A DNA stretch of 64,000 nt from Stenotrophomonas aracearum (GTDB lineage: Bacteria > Pseudomonadota > Gammaproteobacteria > Xanthomonadales > Xanthomonadaceae), in contig NZ_CP115543.1 in the NCBI RefSeq assembly GCF_031834615.1, forward strand, positions 1,995,001 to 2,059,000, in the 5' to 3' direction. This document shows, piece after piece, positions 26,463 to 35,673 of the stretch; the first letter of the stretch is position 1; every line of letters starts with the position of its first letter. Both the position numbers and the translations under genes were made by a program. The notes beneath the pieces are model-generated. The model saw nothing but the letters and a program-made list of their open reading frames with translations, did no database searches and had not been told where the DNA came from.

Positions 26463-27509
26463 CTACTCACGACCACGGCCCTTCCCGGCGGATGCCGTGT
26501 CGGCAACTGCCTGTTCGGGTTTCAGCTGCGCCAATAACTGCTCCAGTGTTTCCAGACGCACACCTGCGCGCAAGGCGTCGGCTTCGGCTTGCTCGCGACG
26601 TTCCCGTTCCTTGGTCGCTTCGGCACGAGCGCTGGTCAGTTCGACCCGCGCAGCCTCTAAGGCCTGTACGTCTTTGGCCCACCGTTCCTGCAGCGCCTGA
26701 TGCTCTGCAGCCGTCAGCCGCAAGGCATCCAGTTCCTTCTGCTGGGCCTCGATGCCGCGGCGGGCATCGGCCAGTTCTCGCTCCAGGCGCCCGTGGCGCT
26801 CCAACCACTGGCTGTTATCGCGATTGAGTTGCAGCAACTCGTGGTTCTTGGCGGTCAGCGCCTCGTTGGCCTGGCGCAGCGTGACTTGTAATTCCTGCAC
26901 CTGGTGCTCGTGGCGACGCTGTTCCTGTTCGCGCTGCTCCTTCATCGAGGTCCGGAAATGCTCCAGCGCCTCACGGGCGTGGGCATGCTTCTCTTCCAGC
27001 GATTTCGCATGGGCTTCGTGCTCGGCCACACGGGCGCTCAGGCCGGCGATGCGTTCGCTGAGCTGGGCGATTTCCGTCACCCGCTCCGCTAAGGACTGCT
27101 GGGCCGAAGCGTGGGCGGTCCGCTCCTCGTGCAGCGCCGCTTCGGTTCGCTGCAACTGATTGCTCAAGGCGCTCGCTTCCTGCCGAGCCTGTTCCAGCGC
27201 ATCGCTGCGCTGCTGCAACTGCGCGGCAGAGCGCTGCTGAGCCTCGGTGGCGACGGCCTCCGCCTCTTCGTGCAGGCGGGCCGCAAGCCGGCCGACCAGA
27301 TCCTGCAACGCGTCGCTGACGGCGACCTTGGCGCCGAGACCTTGCCCTTCCTCTTCCTCCAGTTCCTTGAGGTAGCGGTGGATCGTCGTCTTGGAACCGG
27401 TGTTGCCCAGCGCCACACGAACCGCATCCACCGACGGATGCTTGCCCTGCGCCCGCAACGCATCGCGGGCCTTCTGCACGTCGCTCTTGTATAAGCCGCC
27501 TCGGGCCAT
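26463..27509 (-). CDS. tnpT: TnpT-like protein: KfrA N-terminal DNA-binding domain plus long coiled coil
   Basis: A 348-residue protein. Residues about 1-45 carry the KfrA-type helix-turn-helix (YKSDVQKARDALRAQGKHPS and VRVALGNTGSKTTIHRYLKE). From about 95 to 320 it is an almost uninterrupted Glu/Gln/Ala/Arg coiled coil. In Tn4651-type transposons the KfrA-like TnpT assists the tyrosine recombinase TnpS in cointegrate resolution, and position 62 bp inside the transposon end fits that role. Four TGTAATTACA-like dyads and a recombinase-type core site lie just upstream. No tnpS is divergent from it here; the nearest element-encoded tyrosine recombinase is at 55886. KfrA-type autoregulation is possible. 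Confidence 0.75.
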   Translation of the reverse strand: MARGGLYKSDVQKARDALRAQGKHPSVDAVRVALGNTGSKTTIHRYLKELEEEEGQGLGAKVAVSDALQDLVGRLAARLHEEAEAVATEAQQRSAAQLQQRSDALEQARQEASALSNQLQRTEAALHEERTAHASAQQSLAERVTEIAQLSERIAGLSARVAEHEAHAKSLEEKHAHAREALEHFRTSMKEQREQEQRRHEHQVQELQVTLRQANEALTAKNHELLQLNRDNSQWLERHGRLERELADARRGIEAQQKELDALRLTAAEHQALQERWAKDVQALEAARVELTSARAEATKERERREQAEADALRAGVRLETLEQLLAQLKPEQAVADTASAGKGRGRE

Positions 27510-27530
27510 AACCGCCTCTCCGGACTATTC

Positions 27531-27604
27531 TGTAATGTATTACATACCACGTAATTACATACCGTGTAAATTACACAATCGGCGCTAATGAGCATGTAAT
27601 TACA
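27531..27604. promoter_or_regulatory. Array of four TGTAATTACA-type dyads upstream of tnpT
   Basis: TGTAATGTATTACA (27531-27544), GTAATTAC (27551-27558), GTGTAAATTACAC (27564-27576) and TGTAATTACA (27595-27604) are near-identical inverted repeats in the region upstream of the KfrA/TnpT-like gene. They are the obvious binding sites for that protein, as autorepression operators and/or accessory sites of a resolution locus. Confidence 0.65.
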
Positions 27605-27605
27605 C

Positions 27606-27630
27606 GCGGGATAATATTGGTTTATCCCGC
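27606..27630. other. Candidate tyrosine-recombinase core site (resolution site)
   Basis: GCGGGATAA and TTATCCCGC are perfect 9-bp inverted arms around a 7-bp spacer (TATTGGT), the geometry of a tyrosine-recombinase crossover site. An analogous site GCGATAA-N7-TTATCGC lies between the second tnpT/tnpS pair at 62851. It abuts the last TnpT-type dyad. The rest of the 319-bp gap 27510-27828 (after 27630) shows no gene and should contain the promoter of the + strand metal operon. Confidence 0.6.
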
Positions 27631-27828
27631 CTAATGCCCGCTGACGGCATCAAACAGCCGGCAAGCAGTACGAAACCACCTACTCCCGGGAACTTCAGGG
27701 GTACGCCGCGCTTCCAAGTGTGCAGCCCGCAGAGTACGCTCCTCCTTGATGTTCCCTTCCTTGGCCCCTCCCACGCGTAACCAACGCCCATTTACTCGGG
27801 TTGCCGCGTTGCATTGGGAGGGTCGCCG

Positions 27829-28221
27829 ATGAAGCTGCGTGCGTTCCGGACCCATTCGCTCCGCTTGCGCTTTGCCGGGCTGGCATTGCTGGCGCTGTTG
27901 TTCCAGCAGGTCGCGCTTGCCGCTTATGCGTGCCCCATCAGCGAGACGCCCCCGGAACCGCAGATGGTCATGGCCGGCTGCGAAGGCATGGAAATGCCCG
28001 ACCCTGCGGCGCCTGCGCTGTGCGATCAGCACTGCCAGCGCGACCACGTCACCAGCCAACACCTCAAAGCGCCACAGGTGCCTTCGCTGGCTCTGCCGCC
28101 GCTGTACTTCGCTTTGGCCGCGGCCTTGCTGCCGCCGGTGGAAGCCCAGTACTACGAAGACGTGCCCACTTGCCGGTCCGACCCGCCGCCGGCGCAGCGC
28201 TTTTGTAGCCTGCAGATCTAG
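27829..28221 (+). CDS. Exported Cys/His/Met-rich protein heading the cus cluster
   Basis: A 130-residue protein with a signal peptide (FAGLALLALLFQQVALAAYA) and a middle region rich in potential metal ligands: MVMAGCEGMEMPDPAAPALC followed by DQHCQRDH. GGGAGGG lies 7 nt before the ATG at 27829. Small exported proteins like this often open cus/czc-type RND operons. The family resembles CzcI/DUF2946-type metal-resistance proteins, but I cannot assign it firmly. Binding of Cu(I), Ag(I) or another soft metal in the periplasm is an inference. Confidence 0.65.
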   Translation: MKLRAFRTHSLRLRFAGLALLALLFQQVALAAYACPISETPPEPQMVMAGCEGMEMPDPAAPALCDQHCQRDHVTSQHLKAPQVPSLALPPLYFALAAALLPPVEAQYYEDVPTCRSDPPPAQRFCSLQI

Positions 28222-28292
28222 ATCCCGAACGTGACTCGTCCCCTCGCTGCCGGATTCGGCGGCGCACTCGTCGTTGCGTGTTCGGAGGTCTC

Positions 28293-29603
28293 ATGTCGTT
28301 TCCTTTCCCGCTGCACCGTCGGTGCAGAATTCGCCGTTGGCGCGTCTGGGCGCTCGCTTTCAGCTTGTTTGCCGTCGCCCCTGCCTGGTCTGCTACGGCC
28401 AGTATTACATTCGATGACGCGGTACGCCTGGCGGCCGAGCGCGCCCCGATGCTCCAGGCGCGTCAGTCGCAGATTGCGGCCAGCCAGGAAGAAGCCCTCC
28501 GCGCGGCGGCCTTGCCCGACCCCAGGTTGACGCTGGGCGTCGCCAGTCTGCCGGTGACCGGCGCTGACGCGTTCGACGCCAGCGCCGACTTCATGACCAT
28601 GAAGCAGATCGGCGTGATGCAGGACTTTCCGGCCCGCGTCAAGCGCCAGGCGCGCCAAGCGGTGGCCGACCGCACCATCGAGCAGGCGCAGGCGCTGTCG
28701 GAGGCCGAACGACTCGCGGTACGTCAGGCGGTGGCGCAGGCGTGGATCGCCCTGTGGGCGGCGCAGCGGGAAGTCGCGGCGCTGCAAGCGCTGCGCGAGC
28801 CGACCGACGTGGCCGTCCGCGCCGCCAAGGCACGGCTTGCCGGCGGCACCGGTTCGGCGGTCGATGCGATGGCGACGCAGAACGCTGTGCTGGAACTGGA
28901 AAACCGCATCGACGCCGCCGAGGCATCGTTGGAGGCGGCGCGTGCCGGCTTGGCGCGCTGGCTGGGCGAAACGCAGGCGGACCTACGCATCGAGGGCGCG
29001 CCGCCGGACCTGATGGTGTTGCCCATTTCCCCCACCACCATGTTCGCTTCGATCGATCGCCAGGCGCCGCTGCTGCCGTGGCGCTCACGCGAGGCGGTCG
29101 CCGAAGCGCAGGTGGATGCCGCCATCGCCGAAAAGCGGCCGGACTGGAGCGTCGGCGTGACCTACGGGCAACGGGATCGTGCGCCCGACGGCATGCCGCG
29201 CAGCGACATGCTGATGGTCGAGTTCGCGATCGACCTGCCGTTGTTCACGCGCAATCGGCAGGACCGCGGCGTGGCTGCGCGGCGTGCCGAACTGGACGCC
29301 GTGGCCGCCGAACGCGAGGACGCCCGTCGTGCGCAGGCCGAGCGCGTGCGCATGACCCTGGCCGAATGGGATGGACTCAAGCGGCAGGTCGTACGCAAGG
29401 AAACCGAGTCGCTCCCGCTGGCCCGTGACCGCGCGAAGACCGCGTTGGCCGCCTATGCCGCCGGCGGCGATCTGCAACCGTGGCTGGAAGCGCGCCGCGA
29501 CGAAATCGAACTGCACGTAATGCATGCCCGCCATCTCGGCGACCTTGGCCGGGCCTGGGCGGCGCTGGCCTACCTGCTGCCCGAAGAGGAACCCTCGCCA
29601 TGA
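28293..29603 (+). CDS. cusC: Heavy-metal efflux outer-membrane factor (CusC/CzcC-like, TolC family)
   Basis: Outer-membrane channel of the tripartite copper/silver efflux system. 436 residues, with a signal peptide (FSLFAVAPAWSA) and helical OEP repeats (ITFDDAVRLAAERAPMLQAR; VGVTYGQRDRAPDGMPRSDM; IDLPLFTRNRQDRGVAARRA). GGAGG lies 4 nt before the ATG at 28293, which is preferred over the frame start at 28278. The stop overlaps the cusB start (ATGA). It is closer to the CzcC/HME outer-membrane group than to NodT-type lipoproteins. Confidence 0.85.
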   Translation: MSFPFPLHRRCRIRRWRVWALAFSLFAVAPAWSATASITFDDAVRLAAERAPMLQARQSQIAASQEEALRAAALPDPRLTLGVASLPVTGADAFDASADFMTMKQIGVMQDFPARVKRQARQAVADRTIEQAQALSEAERLAVRQAVAQAWIALWAAQREVAALQALREPTDVAVRAAKARLAGGTGSAVDAMATQNAVLELENRIDAAEASLEAARAGLARWLGETQADLRIEGAPPDLMVLPISPTTMFASIDRQAPLLPWRSREAVAEAQVDAAIAEKRPDWSVGVTYGQRDRAPDGMPRSDMLMVEFAIDLPLFTRNRQDRGVAARRAELDAVAAEREDARRAQAERVRMTLAEWDGLKRQVVRKETESLPLARDRAKTALAAYAAGGDLQPWLEARRDEIELHVMHARHLGDLGRAWAALAYLLPEEEPSP

Positions 29604-31084
29604 CGTACACGATGAACCGCGTGGCGATGATCGTCGCAGCGGCCGCACTGCTGGTAGTCGGCTTGGCTGGCGGCTACTGGTGGGCCCGACGTGGCAGCAA
29701 CCACGACATGGCAATGGCCGATGCGCCGGCGACCGAGGCCGGTGAGCGCAACGCCCTGTACTGGTACGACCCGATGGTGCCGGACCAGCACTTCGACAAG
29801 CCGGGCAAGTCGCCCTTCATGGATATGCAACTGGTGCCGAAGTACGCCGACGAAGTCGCCGGCGGTGGCGTCAGCATCGACCCGGGCCTGCGGCAGAGCG
29901 TGGGCATCCGCACCGAGGAGGTCGAGGTCGGCCGGTTGGCGGCGACGGTGCGCGTGCCAGGCACACTGGCCTGGGATCTGCGCCGGGAAGCCGTGGTCAG
30001 CGCGGTTACCGAAGGTCTCGTGAGCCGGGTGCAGGTCAAGGCGCCGTACACGAAGGTTGCGCGGGGTCAGCCACTGGCCGCGTTGCTGGCACCCGCCTGG
30101 AGCAGTGCCCTGGCCGAAGCGCAGGCGCTACGGCAGGCGCAATCGGCAACGGCACAGGAACTGCAATCGGCTGCACAGCAGCGGCTGCGCGTGCTGGGTG
30201 TTCCCAGCGGCCTGGGCCGCGACGGCAGCGTGACCTTGAGTGCGCCGCACGACGGTGTCGTTACCGAAGTGCTGGTCCGCGAAGGCCAGGCGGTGATGCC
30301 GGGCACACCGCTGTTCCGCGTCAACGGCACCGCGACGTTGTGGCTGGAAGCGGCGATTCCGCAAGCTGATGCGGCGCGGTTGCGGCCGGGCACGCCGGTC
30401 GAGGCGGTCGTCAGCGCGGTGCCGGGGCAGACCTTCAGCGGCGAAGTCGAGACGCTATTGCCGCAGGTCGACATGGCCAGCCGCACGCAGCAGGCCCGTA
30501 TCGTGCTGCGCAATCCCAAAGGCGTGCTGGCGCCGGGCATGTTTGCCGAGGTGACGATGCAGCCCGAAGGCACCGCACCGGCGCCGCTGGTGCCGACCGA
30601 GGCGCTGATCGCCACCGGCACGGACAGCCGGGTGATCGTGCAGGACGCCAAAGGCGGCTTCCAGCCGGTACGCGTGCGCACCGGCCTCAGTGGCGGTGGC
30701 CGCACCGAAATCCTCGCCGGGCTCAAGGGCGGCGAACGCGTGGTCGTGTCCGGTCAGTTCCTGATCGACTCGGAGGCCAGTCTGTCGGGATTGCTCGGAC
30801 GTCTCGAAACGGCCAAGGCGCCCGAGGCCGTGGGCCAAGCGGTCCTGCACGAGGCCGAGGCCACCGTCGAGTCCATCGCGGACGGAAAGATCACCCTCGA
30901 ACATGGCCCGTTCCCGACGTTGAACATGCCGGGCATGACCATGGCCTTTCCGCTGGGTAACCCGGATGTGGCAAAGGGCCTCAAGGCCGGCGACCGCGTT
31001 CGGGTGTTCGTCCGCTCTGATGCCAAGGGGCTGACGGTGGAACGGCTTGAGCGGATCGGAGAACGCGCAGGAGATCAACCATGA
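29600..31084 (+). CDS. cusB: CusB-like adaptor with N-terminal heavy-metal-binding and fused C-terminal CusF domains
   Basis: Periplasmic adaptor of HME-RND copper/silver efflux, 494 residues. After a signal anchor ([15 protein letters not shown]) comes an HMBD motif ([20 protein letters not shown], then [13 protein letters not shown], about residues 50-83). Next is the adaptor core ([44 protein letters not shown]). The last about 75 residues form a CusF-like domain ([20 protein letters not shown] then [13 protein letters not shown]) with the family's Trp-less Met ligands. Overlaps of 4 bp on both sides indicate coupled translation. The CusF fusion means metal capture and delivery may be partly in cis. 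Confidence 0.9.
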   Translation: MTYTMNRVAMIVAAAALLVVGLAGGYWWARRGSNHDMAMADAPATEAGERNALYWYDPMVPDQHFDKPGKSPFMDMQLVPKYADEVAGGGVSIDPGLRQSVGIRTEEVEVGRLAATVRVPGTLAWDLRREAVVSAVTEGLVSRVQVKAPYTKVARGQPLAALLAPAWSSALAEAQALRQAQSATAQELQSAAQQRLRVLGVPSGLGRDGSVTLSAPHDGVVTEVLVREGQAVMPGTPLFRVNGTATLWLEAAIPQADAARLRPGTPVEAVVSAVPGQTFSGEVETLLPQVDMASRTQQARIVLRNPKGVLAPGMFAEVTMQPEGTAPAPLVPTEALIATGTDSRVIVQDAKGGFQPVRVRTGLSGGGRTEILAGLKGGERVVVSGQFLIDSEASLSGLLGRLETAKAPEAVGQAVLHEAEATVESIADGKITLEHGPFPTLNMPGMTMAFPLGNPDVAKGLKAGDRVRVFVRSDAKGLTVERLERIGERAGDQP

Positions 31085-34000
31085 TCGCCCGCCTGATCCG
31101 CGCCTCCATCGCCAACCGCGCCCTGGTGCTGATGGCGGCCGTGCTGCTGGCTGCCGCCGGCCTGTGGTCGGTGTCGCACACGCCGCTCGACGCGCTGCCC
31201 GACCTGTCCGACACCCAGGTCATCATCCGCACCCAATGGCCTGGCCAGACGCCGCGCATCGTCGAGGATCAGGTCACCTATCCGCTGACCACGACGATGT
31301 TATCGGTGCCCGGTGTCAAGGCGGTGCGGGGCTACTCGTTCTTTGGCGATTCCTTCGTCTACATCCTGTTCGACGACAACACCGATCTGTACTGGGCGCG
31401 CTCGCGCGTGCTGGAGTACCTGAGCCAGGTGCGCGACCGCTTGCCCGCGGACGTCAGTCCCGCCCTCGGCCCCGACGCCACCGGCCTGGGCTGGATCTAC
31501 GAGTACGCGCTGGTCGACCGCACCGGCCAGCACGATCTCGGCCAACTGCGCGCCTTGCAGGACTGGTTCCTGCGCTACGAGTTGAAGACCGTGCCCGACG
31601 TGGCCGAAGTCGCCAGCGTCGGCGGCATGGTGCGGGCCTGGCAGATCGTGCCTGATCCGCAGGCGTTGGCGGCCCGCGGCCTGACCGTGGCGCAGGTGAT
31701 CGATGCGGTCGACGCCGCCAACGGCGCCACCGGCGGTTCGGTGATCGAACAGGGCGAAGCCGAGCTGATGGTGCGCAGCGAGGGTTATCTGCGCAGCCGC
31801 GAGGAGTTCGAGCGTGTACCGGTCAGCAGCACCACCGCTGGCATACCGGTTCTGCTGGGCGAAGTGGCTACCATCACTCGCGGTCCGACCTTCCGCCGCG
31901 GCATCGCCGAACTGGACGGCGAAGGTGAAGTGGCCGGTGGCGTGATCGTGCTGCGTACCGGCAAGGATGCACTGACCGCGATCGAGAACGTCAAGGCGCG
32001 GCTGAAGCAATTGCAGCCCAGCCTGCCCAAGGGCGTGGAGATCGTGCCGGTCTACGACCGCTCCGAGTTGATCCGCGAGGCAGTGCGCAACCTCACCCAC
32101 AAGCTCGGCGAGGAATTCCTGGTCGTGGCGTTGGTGTGCATGCTGTTCCTCTGGCACCTGCGCTCAGCGTTGGTGGCGGTGATCACCTTGCCGCTGGGCG
32201 TGCTGGCCGCCTTCATCGTCATGCGCTACCAGGGCATCACCGCCAACCTGCTGTCGCTGGGCGGTATCGCGATCGCCATCGGCGCGATGGTGGACGCGGC
32301 GGTGGTGATGATCGAGAACGCACACAAGCACCTGGAGCACTGGCGCGAAACCAACGGCCGCGACCCGGAGGGCGAAGAACGCTGGGAGCTGATGGCCACC
32401 TCGGCCATCGAGGTCGGTCCGGCGCTGTTCGCCAGCCTGCTGGTGATCACGCTGTCGTTCGTACCGGTGTTCGCCTTGCAGGCGCAGGAGGGCCGGCTGT
32501 TCTCGCCGCTGGCCTATACCAAGACGTATGCAATGGCCGCCGCGGCCGGTTTGTCGGTGACGCTGATCCCGGTGCTGATGGGCTACCTGATCCGCGGCCG
32601 CATCCGCCCCGAGCAGACGAACCCGATCAATCGCGTGCTGTTCGCCGGCTACCGGCCGGTGCTGGACTGGGTGTTGCGACACCCGCGCCTGACGCTGGGC
32701 CTGAGTGGACTGTTGCTGCTGCTGACCGCCATTCCGTATGCGCGCATCGGCAGCGAGTTCATGCCGCCGCTCGACGAGGGCACCCTGCTGTACATGCCCA
32801 CGGCGCTGCCAGGGCTGTCGGCGGGGAAGTCCGGTCAGTTGCTGCAGCTTTCCGACCGGATGATCAAGACCGTGCCCGAGGTTGCGCACGTGTTCGGCAA
32901 GGCCGGCCGTGCCGATACCGCGACCGATCCGGCGCCGATCGAGATGTTCGAGACCACGGTGACGTTCAAGCCGCGCGACCAATGGCGACCAGGCATGACC
33001 CCGGAAAAGCTCCGCCAGGAACTCGATGCCGCGGTCAAGGTGCCGGGCCTGACGAACCTGTGGGTACCGCCGATCCGCAACCGCATCGACATGCTTGCCA
33101 CCGGCATCAAGAGCCCGATCGGGATCAAGGTCTCGGGGCCGGACACCCGGGTCATCGAGCAGATCAGCCACGAGCTCGAGCGCATGGCGAAAACCGTGCC
33201 CGGCGTGAGTTCCGCGCTGGCCGAGCGCGTCACCGGCGGACGCTACGTCGATGTCCGCATCCGCCCGGAAGTCGCGGCGCGGTATGGCTTGAGCCAGGCT
33301 GATCTGCAAAAGCTCATCGCCACGGTGGTCGGTGGCGATCCCATCGGCGAGACCATCGAGGGCCGCGAACGCTATCCCATCGTGCTGCGCTACCCACGCG
33401 GGCAACGCGATTCGCTCGCGGCGCTGGCGCAATTGCCGCTGGTCGCTCCGGGGGGCGTGCAACTCACGCTCGGGCAAGTGGCCGATCTGACGCTGACGCC
33501 CGGCCCGCCGATGCTCAAGAGCGAGAACGGGCGCCTGGTCGGTTACATCTTCGTCGACGTTGCCGGCCGCGATCTCGGCTCGGTGGTGAAGGACCTGCAG
33601 CAACGCACGGCAAAGGACATCAAGCTGCCGCCGGGTTACGGCATCGCCTGGTCGGGCCAGTACGAATACCTGGCACGGGCGCTGGCCCGCTTGCAGTGGG
33701 TCGTGCCGGCCGCGCTGGCGATCATCTTCCTGCTCATCTACCTGGTGTTTCGACGTTTCAGCGAGGCAGCGATCATTCTGCTGAGCGTGCCGCTGGCACT
33801 GGTCGGCGGGCTGTGGCTGATCTGGATGCTGGGCCATGCCGTGTCGATCGCAACGTTGATCGGCTTTATCGCCCTGGCCGGCGTGGCGGCCGAGTTCGGC
33901 GTGATCATGCTGCTGTACCTGCGCCACGCTTGGGAGCGACGCCTGGCCGCGGGCGAACCGGAAACCCTCGCCACCCTGGAAACGGCGATCCGCGAAGGCG

Positions 34001-34245
34001 CCGTACTGCGCGTGCGCCCCAAGGCGATGACCGTCGCCGTCATCCTCGCCGGCCTGTTGCCCTTGTTCATCGGTGGCGGTGCCGGTTCGGAAGTCATGCA
34101 ACGCATCGCCGCGCCGATGATCGGCGGCATGGTCACCGCGCCCCTGTTGTCGATGCTGGTGATTCCGGCCGCCTATCGCCTGCTGCGTGCTCGCACCTTG
34201 CCCCGAACTTCGCCTGCCGCATCGCCGACGGGCACCGCGACGTGA
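31081..34245 (+). CDS. cusA: CusA-like Cu(I)/Ag(I) RND efflux pump (HME4 type)
   Basis: Inner-membrane proton-driven exporter of monovalent copper/silver, 1054 residues. The HME4-type TM4 signature [21 protein letters not shown] is present near residues 399-419 with the proton-relay Asp. The substrate-path Met segment [21 protein letters not shown] closely matches E. coli CusA, and [17 protein letters not shown] carries further methionines. Earlier landmarks such as [20 protein letters not shown] and [19 protein letters not shown] are typical. Completes a cusCBA operon. No cusRS two-component genes are nearby, so regulation must come from elsewhere or from an unrecognised gene. Confidence 0.95.
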   Translation: MIARLIRASIANRALVLMAAVLLAAAGLWSVSHTPLDALPDLSDTQVIIRTQWPGQTPRIVEDQVTYPLTTTMLSVPGVKAVRGYSFFGDSFVYILFDDNTDLYWARSRVLEYLSQVRDRLPADVSPALGPDATGLGWIYEYALVDRTGQHDLGQLRALQDWFLRYELKTVPDVAEVASVGGMVRAWQIVPDPQALAARGLTVAQVIDAVDAANGATGGSVIEQGEAELMVRSEGYLRSREEFERVPVSSTTAGIPVLLGEVATITRGPTFRRGIAELDGEGEVAGGVIVLRTGKDALTAIENVKARLKQLQPSLPKGVEIVPVYDRSELIREAVRNLTHKLGEEFLVVALVCMLFLWHLRSALVAVITLPLGVLAAFIVMRYQGITANLLSLGGIAIAIGAMVDAAVVMIENAHKHLEHWRETNGRDPEGEERWELMATSAIEVGPALFASLLVITLSFVPVFALQAQEGRLFSPLAYTKTYAMAAAAGLSVTLIPVLMGYLIRGRIRPEQTNPINRVLFAGYRPVLDWVLRHPRLTLGLSGLLLLLTAIPYARIGSEFMPPLDEGTLLYMPTALPGLSAGKSGQLLQLSDRMIKTVPEVAHVFGKAGRADTATDPAPIEMFETTVTFKPRDQWRPGMTPEKLRQELDAAVKVPGLTNLWVPPIRNRIDMLATGIKSPIGIKVSGPDTRVIEQISHELERMAKTVPGVSSALAERVTGGRYVDVRIRPEVAARYGLSQADLQKLIATVVGGDPIGETIEGRERYPIVLRYPRGQRDSLAALAQLPLVAPGGVQLTLGQVADLTLTPGPPMLKSENGRLVGYIFVDVAGRDLGSVVKDLQQRTAKDIKLPPGYGIAWSGQYEYLARALARLQWVVPAALAIIFLLIYLVFRRFSEAAIILLSVPLALVGGLWLIWMLGHAVSIATLIGFIALAGVAAEFGVIMLLYLRHAWERRLAAGEPETLATLETAIREGAVLRVRPKAMTVAVILAGLLPLFIGGGAGSEVMQRIAAPMIGGMVTAPLLSMLVIPAAYRLLRARTLPRTSPAASPTGTAT

Positions 34246-34288
34246 GTGGCGCGTTCATTCCACTCATCGTTCCTATAGGAGATTCGTC

Positions 34289-34645
34289 ATGAAACGTTCC
34301 CTCGTCATCGCTCTTCTCACCATCGTCGGCGGGTTGATGAGCGCCTGCACCTCATTGAATCCGGCGTACCGGCTCGGCACGGTCTCGACCGTGTCGGGCA
34401 GCGATCTTCAGGTGTGCTCCGGCCCGAAAGACACCCCGCCCATCGCCGGACAGGCCGTGCAACTGTTGCGGCGCGAGCAGTTCGGTAATCCGAAGTTTGC
34501 GCCCACCTTCCGCGAGCGCCGTGTCGGTACGGCGGAAATCGGTACGTCGGTCTCCGGACGCTGCGTGGAAGCTCGTTTGGTGCAAGGCAAGGCACGCCGA
34601 TACGACCAGGTATTCCCCGCGCTGGGAGATGCCACGCCCAAGTGA
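34289..34645 (+). CDS. Small lipoprotein of unknown function in the cus cluster
   Basis: 118 residues with a lipoprotein signal (LLTIVGGLMSACTSLN). AGGAG lies 8 nt before the ATG at 34289, 43 bp after cusA. The mature part (LGTVSTVSGSDLQVCSGPKD; GTAEIGTSVSGRCVEARLVQ) is short and beta-rich with two cysteines. I do not recognise the family. Its place between cusA and a CusF-like gene suggests an envelope accessory in copper handling. Confidence 0.7.
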   Translation: MKRSLVIALLTIVGGLMSACTSLNPAYRLGTVSTVSGSDLQVCSGPKDTPPIAGQAVQLLRREQFGNPKFAPTFRERRVGTAEIGTSVSGRCVEARLVQGKARRYDQVFPALGDATPK

Positions 34646-34729
34646 AATCGCTTCTTCGTTTCGTGGCAGCCGAATGTGCCGCCACCGTGTGCTGTTCAAA
34701 TCCCGCTCACCCAACCAAAGGAGATCCAC

Positions 34730-35173
34730 ATGAAACTTCAAGCCGTTCTGTTTTCCACCGTCCTGCTGGCCGCCTGTTCGCAACAGCCCGGCAACGCGGA
34801 AGATCAACCCATGCCCGAGGCAACGCAGCAGCCGATGCCGAATGAAGCGCCGTCCTCCGCCGACACAACGGCCACCGCAGCCCCAAGCGCCGCCGACATG
34901 CAGATGTCGGAAGCCGAGCACAAGCAAATGGCTGGAAATGCGGCGGCCACGATGGCGATGGCCACCGGCATCATTGAGTCGGTGGACACCGGTGCCGGCA
35001 AGATCACCATCGCCCACGGTCCGGTCGAGGCATTGAAGTGGCCGGCGATGACCATGGCGTTCAAGGCATCGCCGGAACAACTGGCGTCGGCAAAGCCCGG
35101 TCAGAAGGTGGAGTTCGAGTTCGAGTCCAAAGGCATGGACAACACCATCACTCGCATCAAACCGATGAAATAG
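34730..35173 (+). CDS. cusF: CusF-like copper-binding periplasmic lipoprotein
   Basis: 147 residues. Lipoprotein signal (LFSTVLLAACSQQ), a low-complexity Ala/Pro/Met/Gln segment, and a C-terminal CusF domain: TGIIESVDTGAGKITIAHGP, then ALKWPAMTMAFKA with the Trp and two Met ligands that define Cu(I)/Ag(I) binding in CusF. AAGGAGAT lies 6 nt before the ATG. A second CusF domain is already fused to CusB upstream, so this system has two. Likely a metallochaperone handing copper to CusB/CusA. Confidence 0.88.
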   Translation: MKLQAVLFSTVLLAACSQQPGNAEDQPMPEATQQPMPNEAPSSADTTATAAPSAADMQMSEAEHKQMAGNAAATMAMATGIIESVDTGAGKITIAHGPVEALKWPAMTMAFKASPEQLASAKPGQKVEFEFESKGMDNTITRIKPMK

Positions 35174-35240
35174 GTCGCCACCTCAATCCGAAAGGCGGCC
35201 CATGGCCGTCTTTTCGGTCCTCGCATTGGAGGAGATTCGC

Positions 35241-35582
35241 ATGATGAACTTCAAACATGTGGTTGCCATCGTCAGGCCTGATGTGCTGACGGCGCTGGAG
35301 GGAGCGCTTCGGGATCTGGGAATACGCGGGATGACCGTGATCAAGGTCCGCGGCATGGGCGAGCACGACGGCGTCGATTTTCTATCGCGCGATCATCTGT
35401 CCGACTACCTCAAGATGGAGTTCTACGTCGAAGCAGCGAAGGCGGATGCCCTGATCCGCACCATCATGGAGATCGCCCGTTCCGACCTGCCGGGCGCAGG
35501 CATCGTGGCGGTCAAGCCGGTCGAGTGGTTTTCTCGCGTCCCGGAAGGCGGCGACACGTTGCCCGATGTGTTTGTTGGCTAG
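35241..35582 (+). CDS. PII-like protein associated with a heavy-metal RND system
   Basis: 113-residue ferredoxin-like protein of the PII superfamily: FKHVVAIVRPDVLTALEGAL, GIRGMTVIKVRGMGEHDG, then YLKMEFYVEAAKADALIRTI and PGAGIVAVKPVEWFSRV in place of the GlnB B- and C-loop regions. The short T-loop lacks a canonical GlnB uridylylation sequence. PII-like proteins (PII-NG group) are known next to CusA/CzcA pumps, which fits. GGAGGAG lies about 7 nt before the ATG at 35241. A distinct second homologue is coupled to czcA at 42553. What ligand it senses is unknown. Confidence 0.75.
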   Translation: MMNFKHVVAIVRPDVLTALEGALRDLGIRGMTVIKVRGMGEHDGVDFLSRDHLSDYLKMEFYVEAAKADALIRTIMEIARSDLPGAGIVAVKPVEWFSRVPEGGDTLPDVFVG

Positions 35583-35673
35583 CAGGGACCGTACAGGAGG
35601 GCTTCACGCATCCTCGTACGGCCTGGGTCTGTAATGCCATCCACATCGGCTGTTACGTTATGGAGCATTGATC

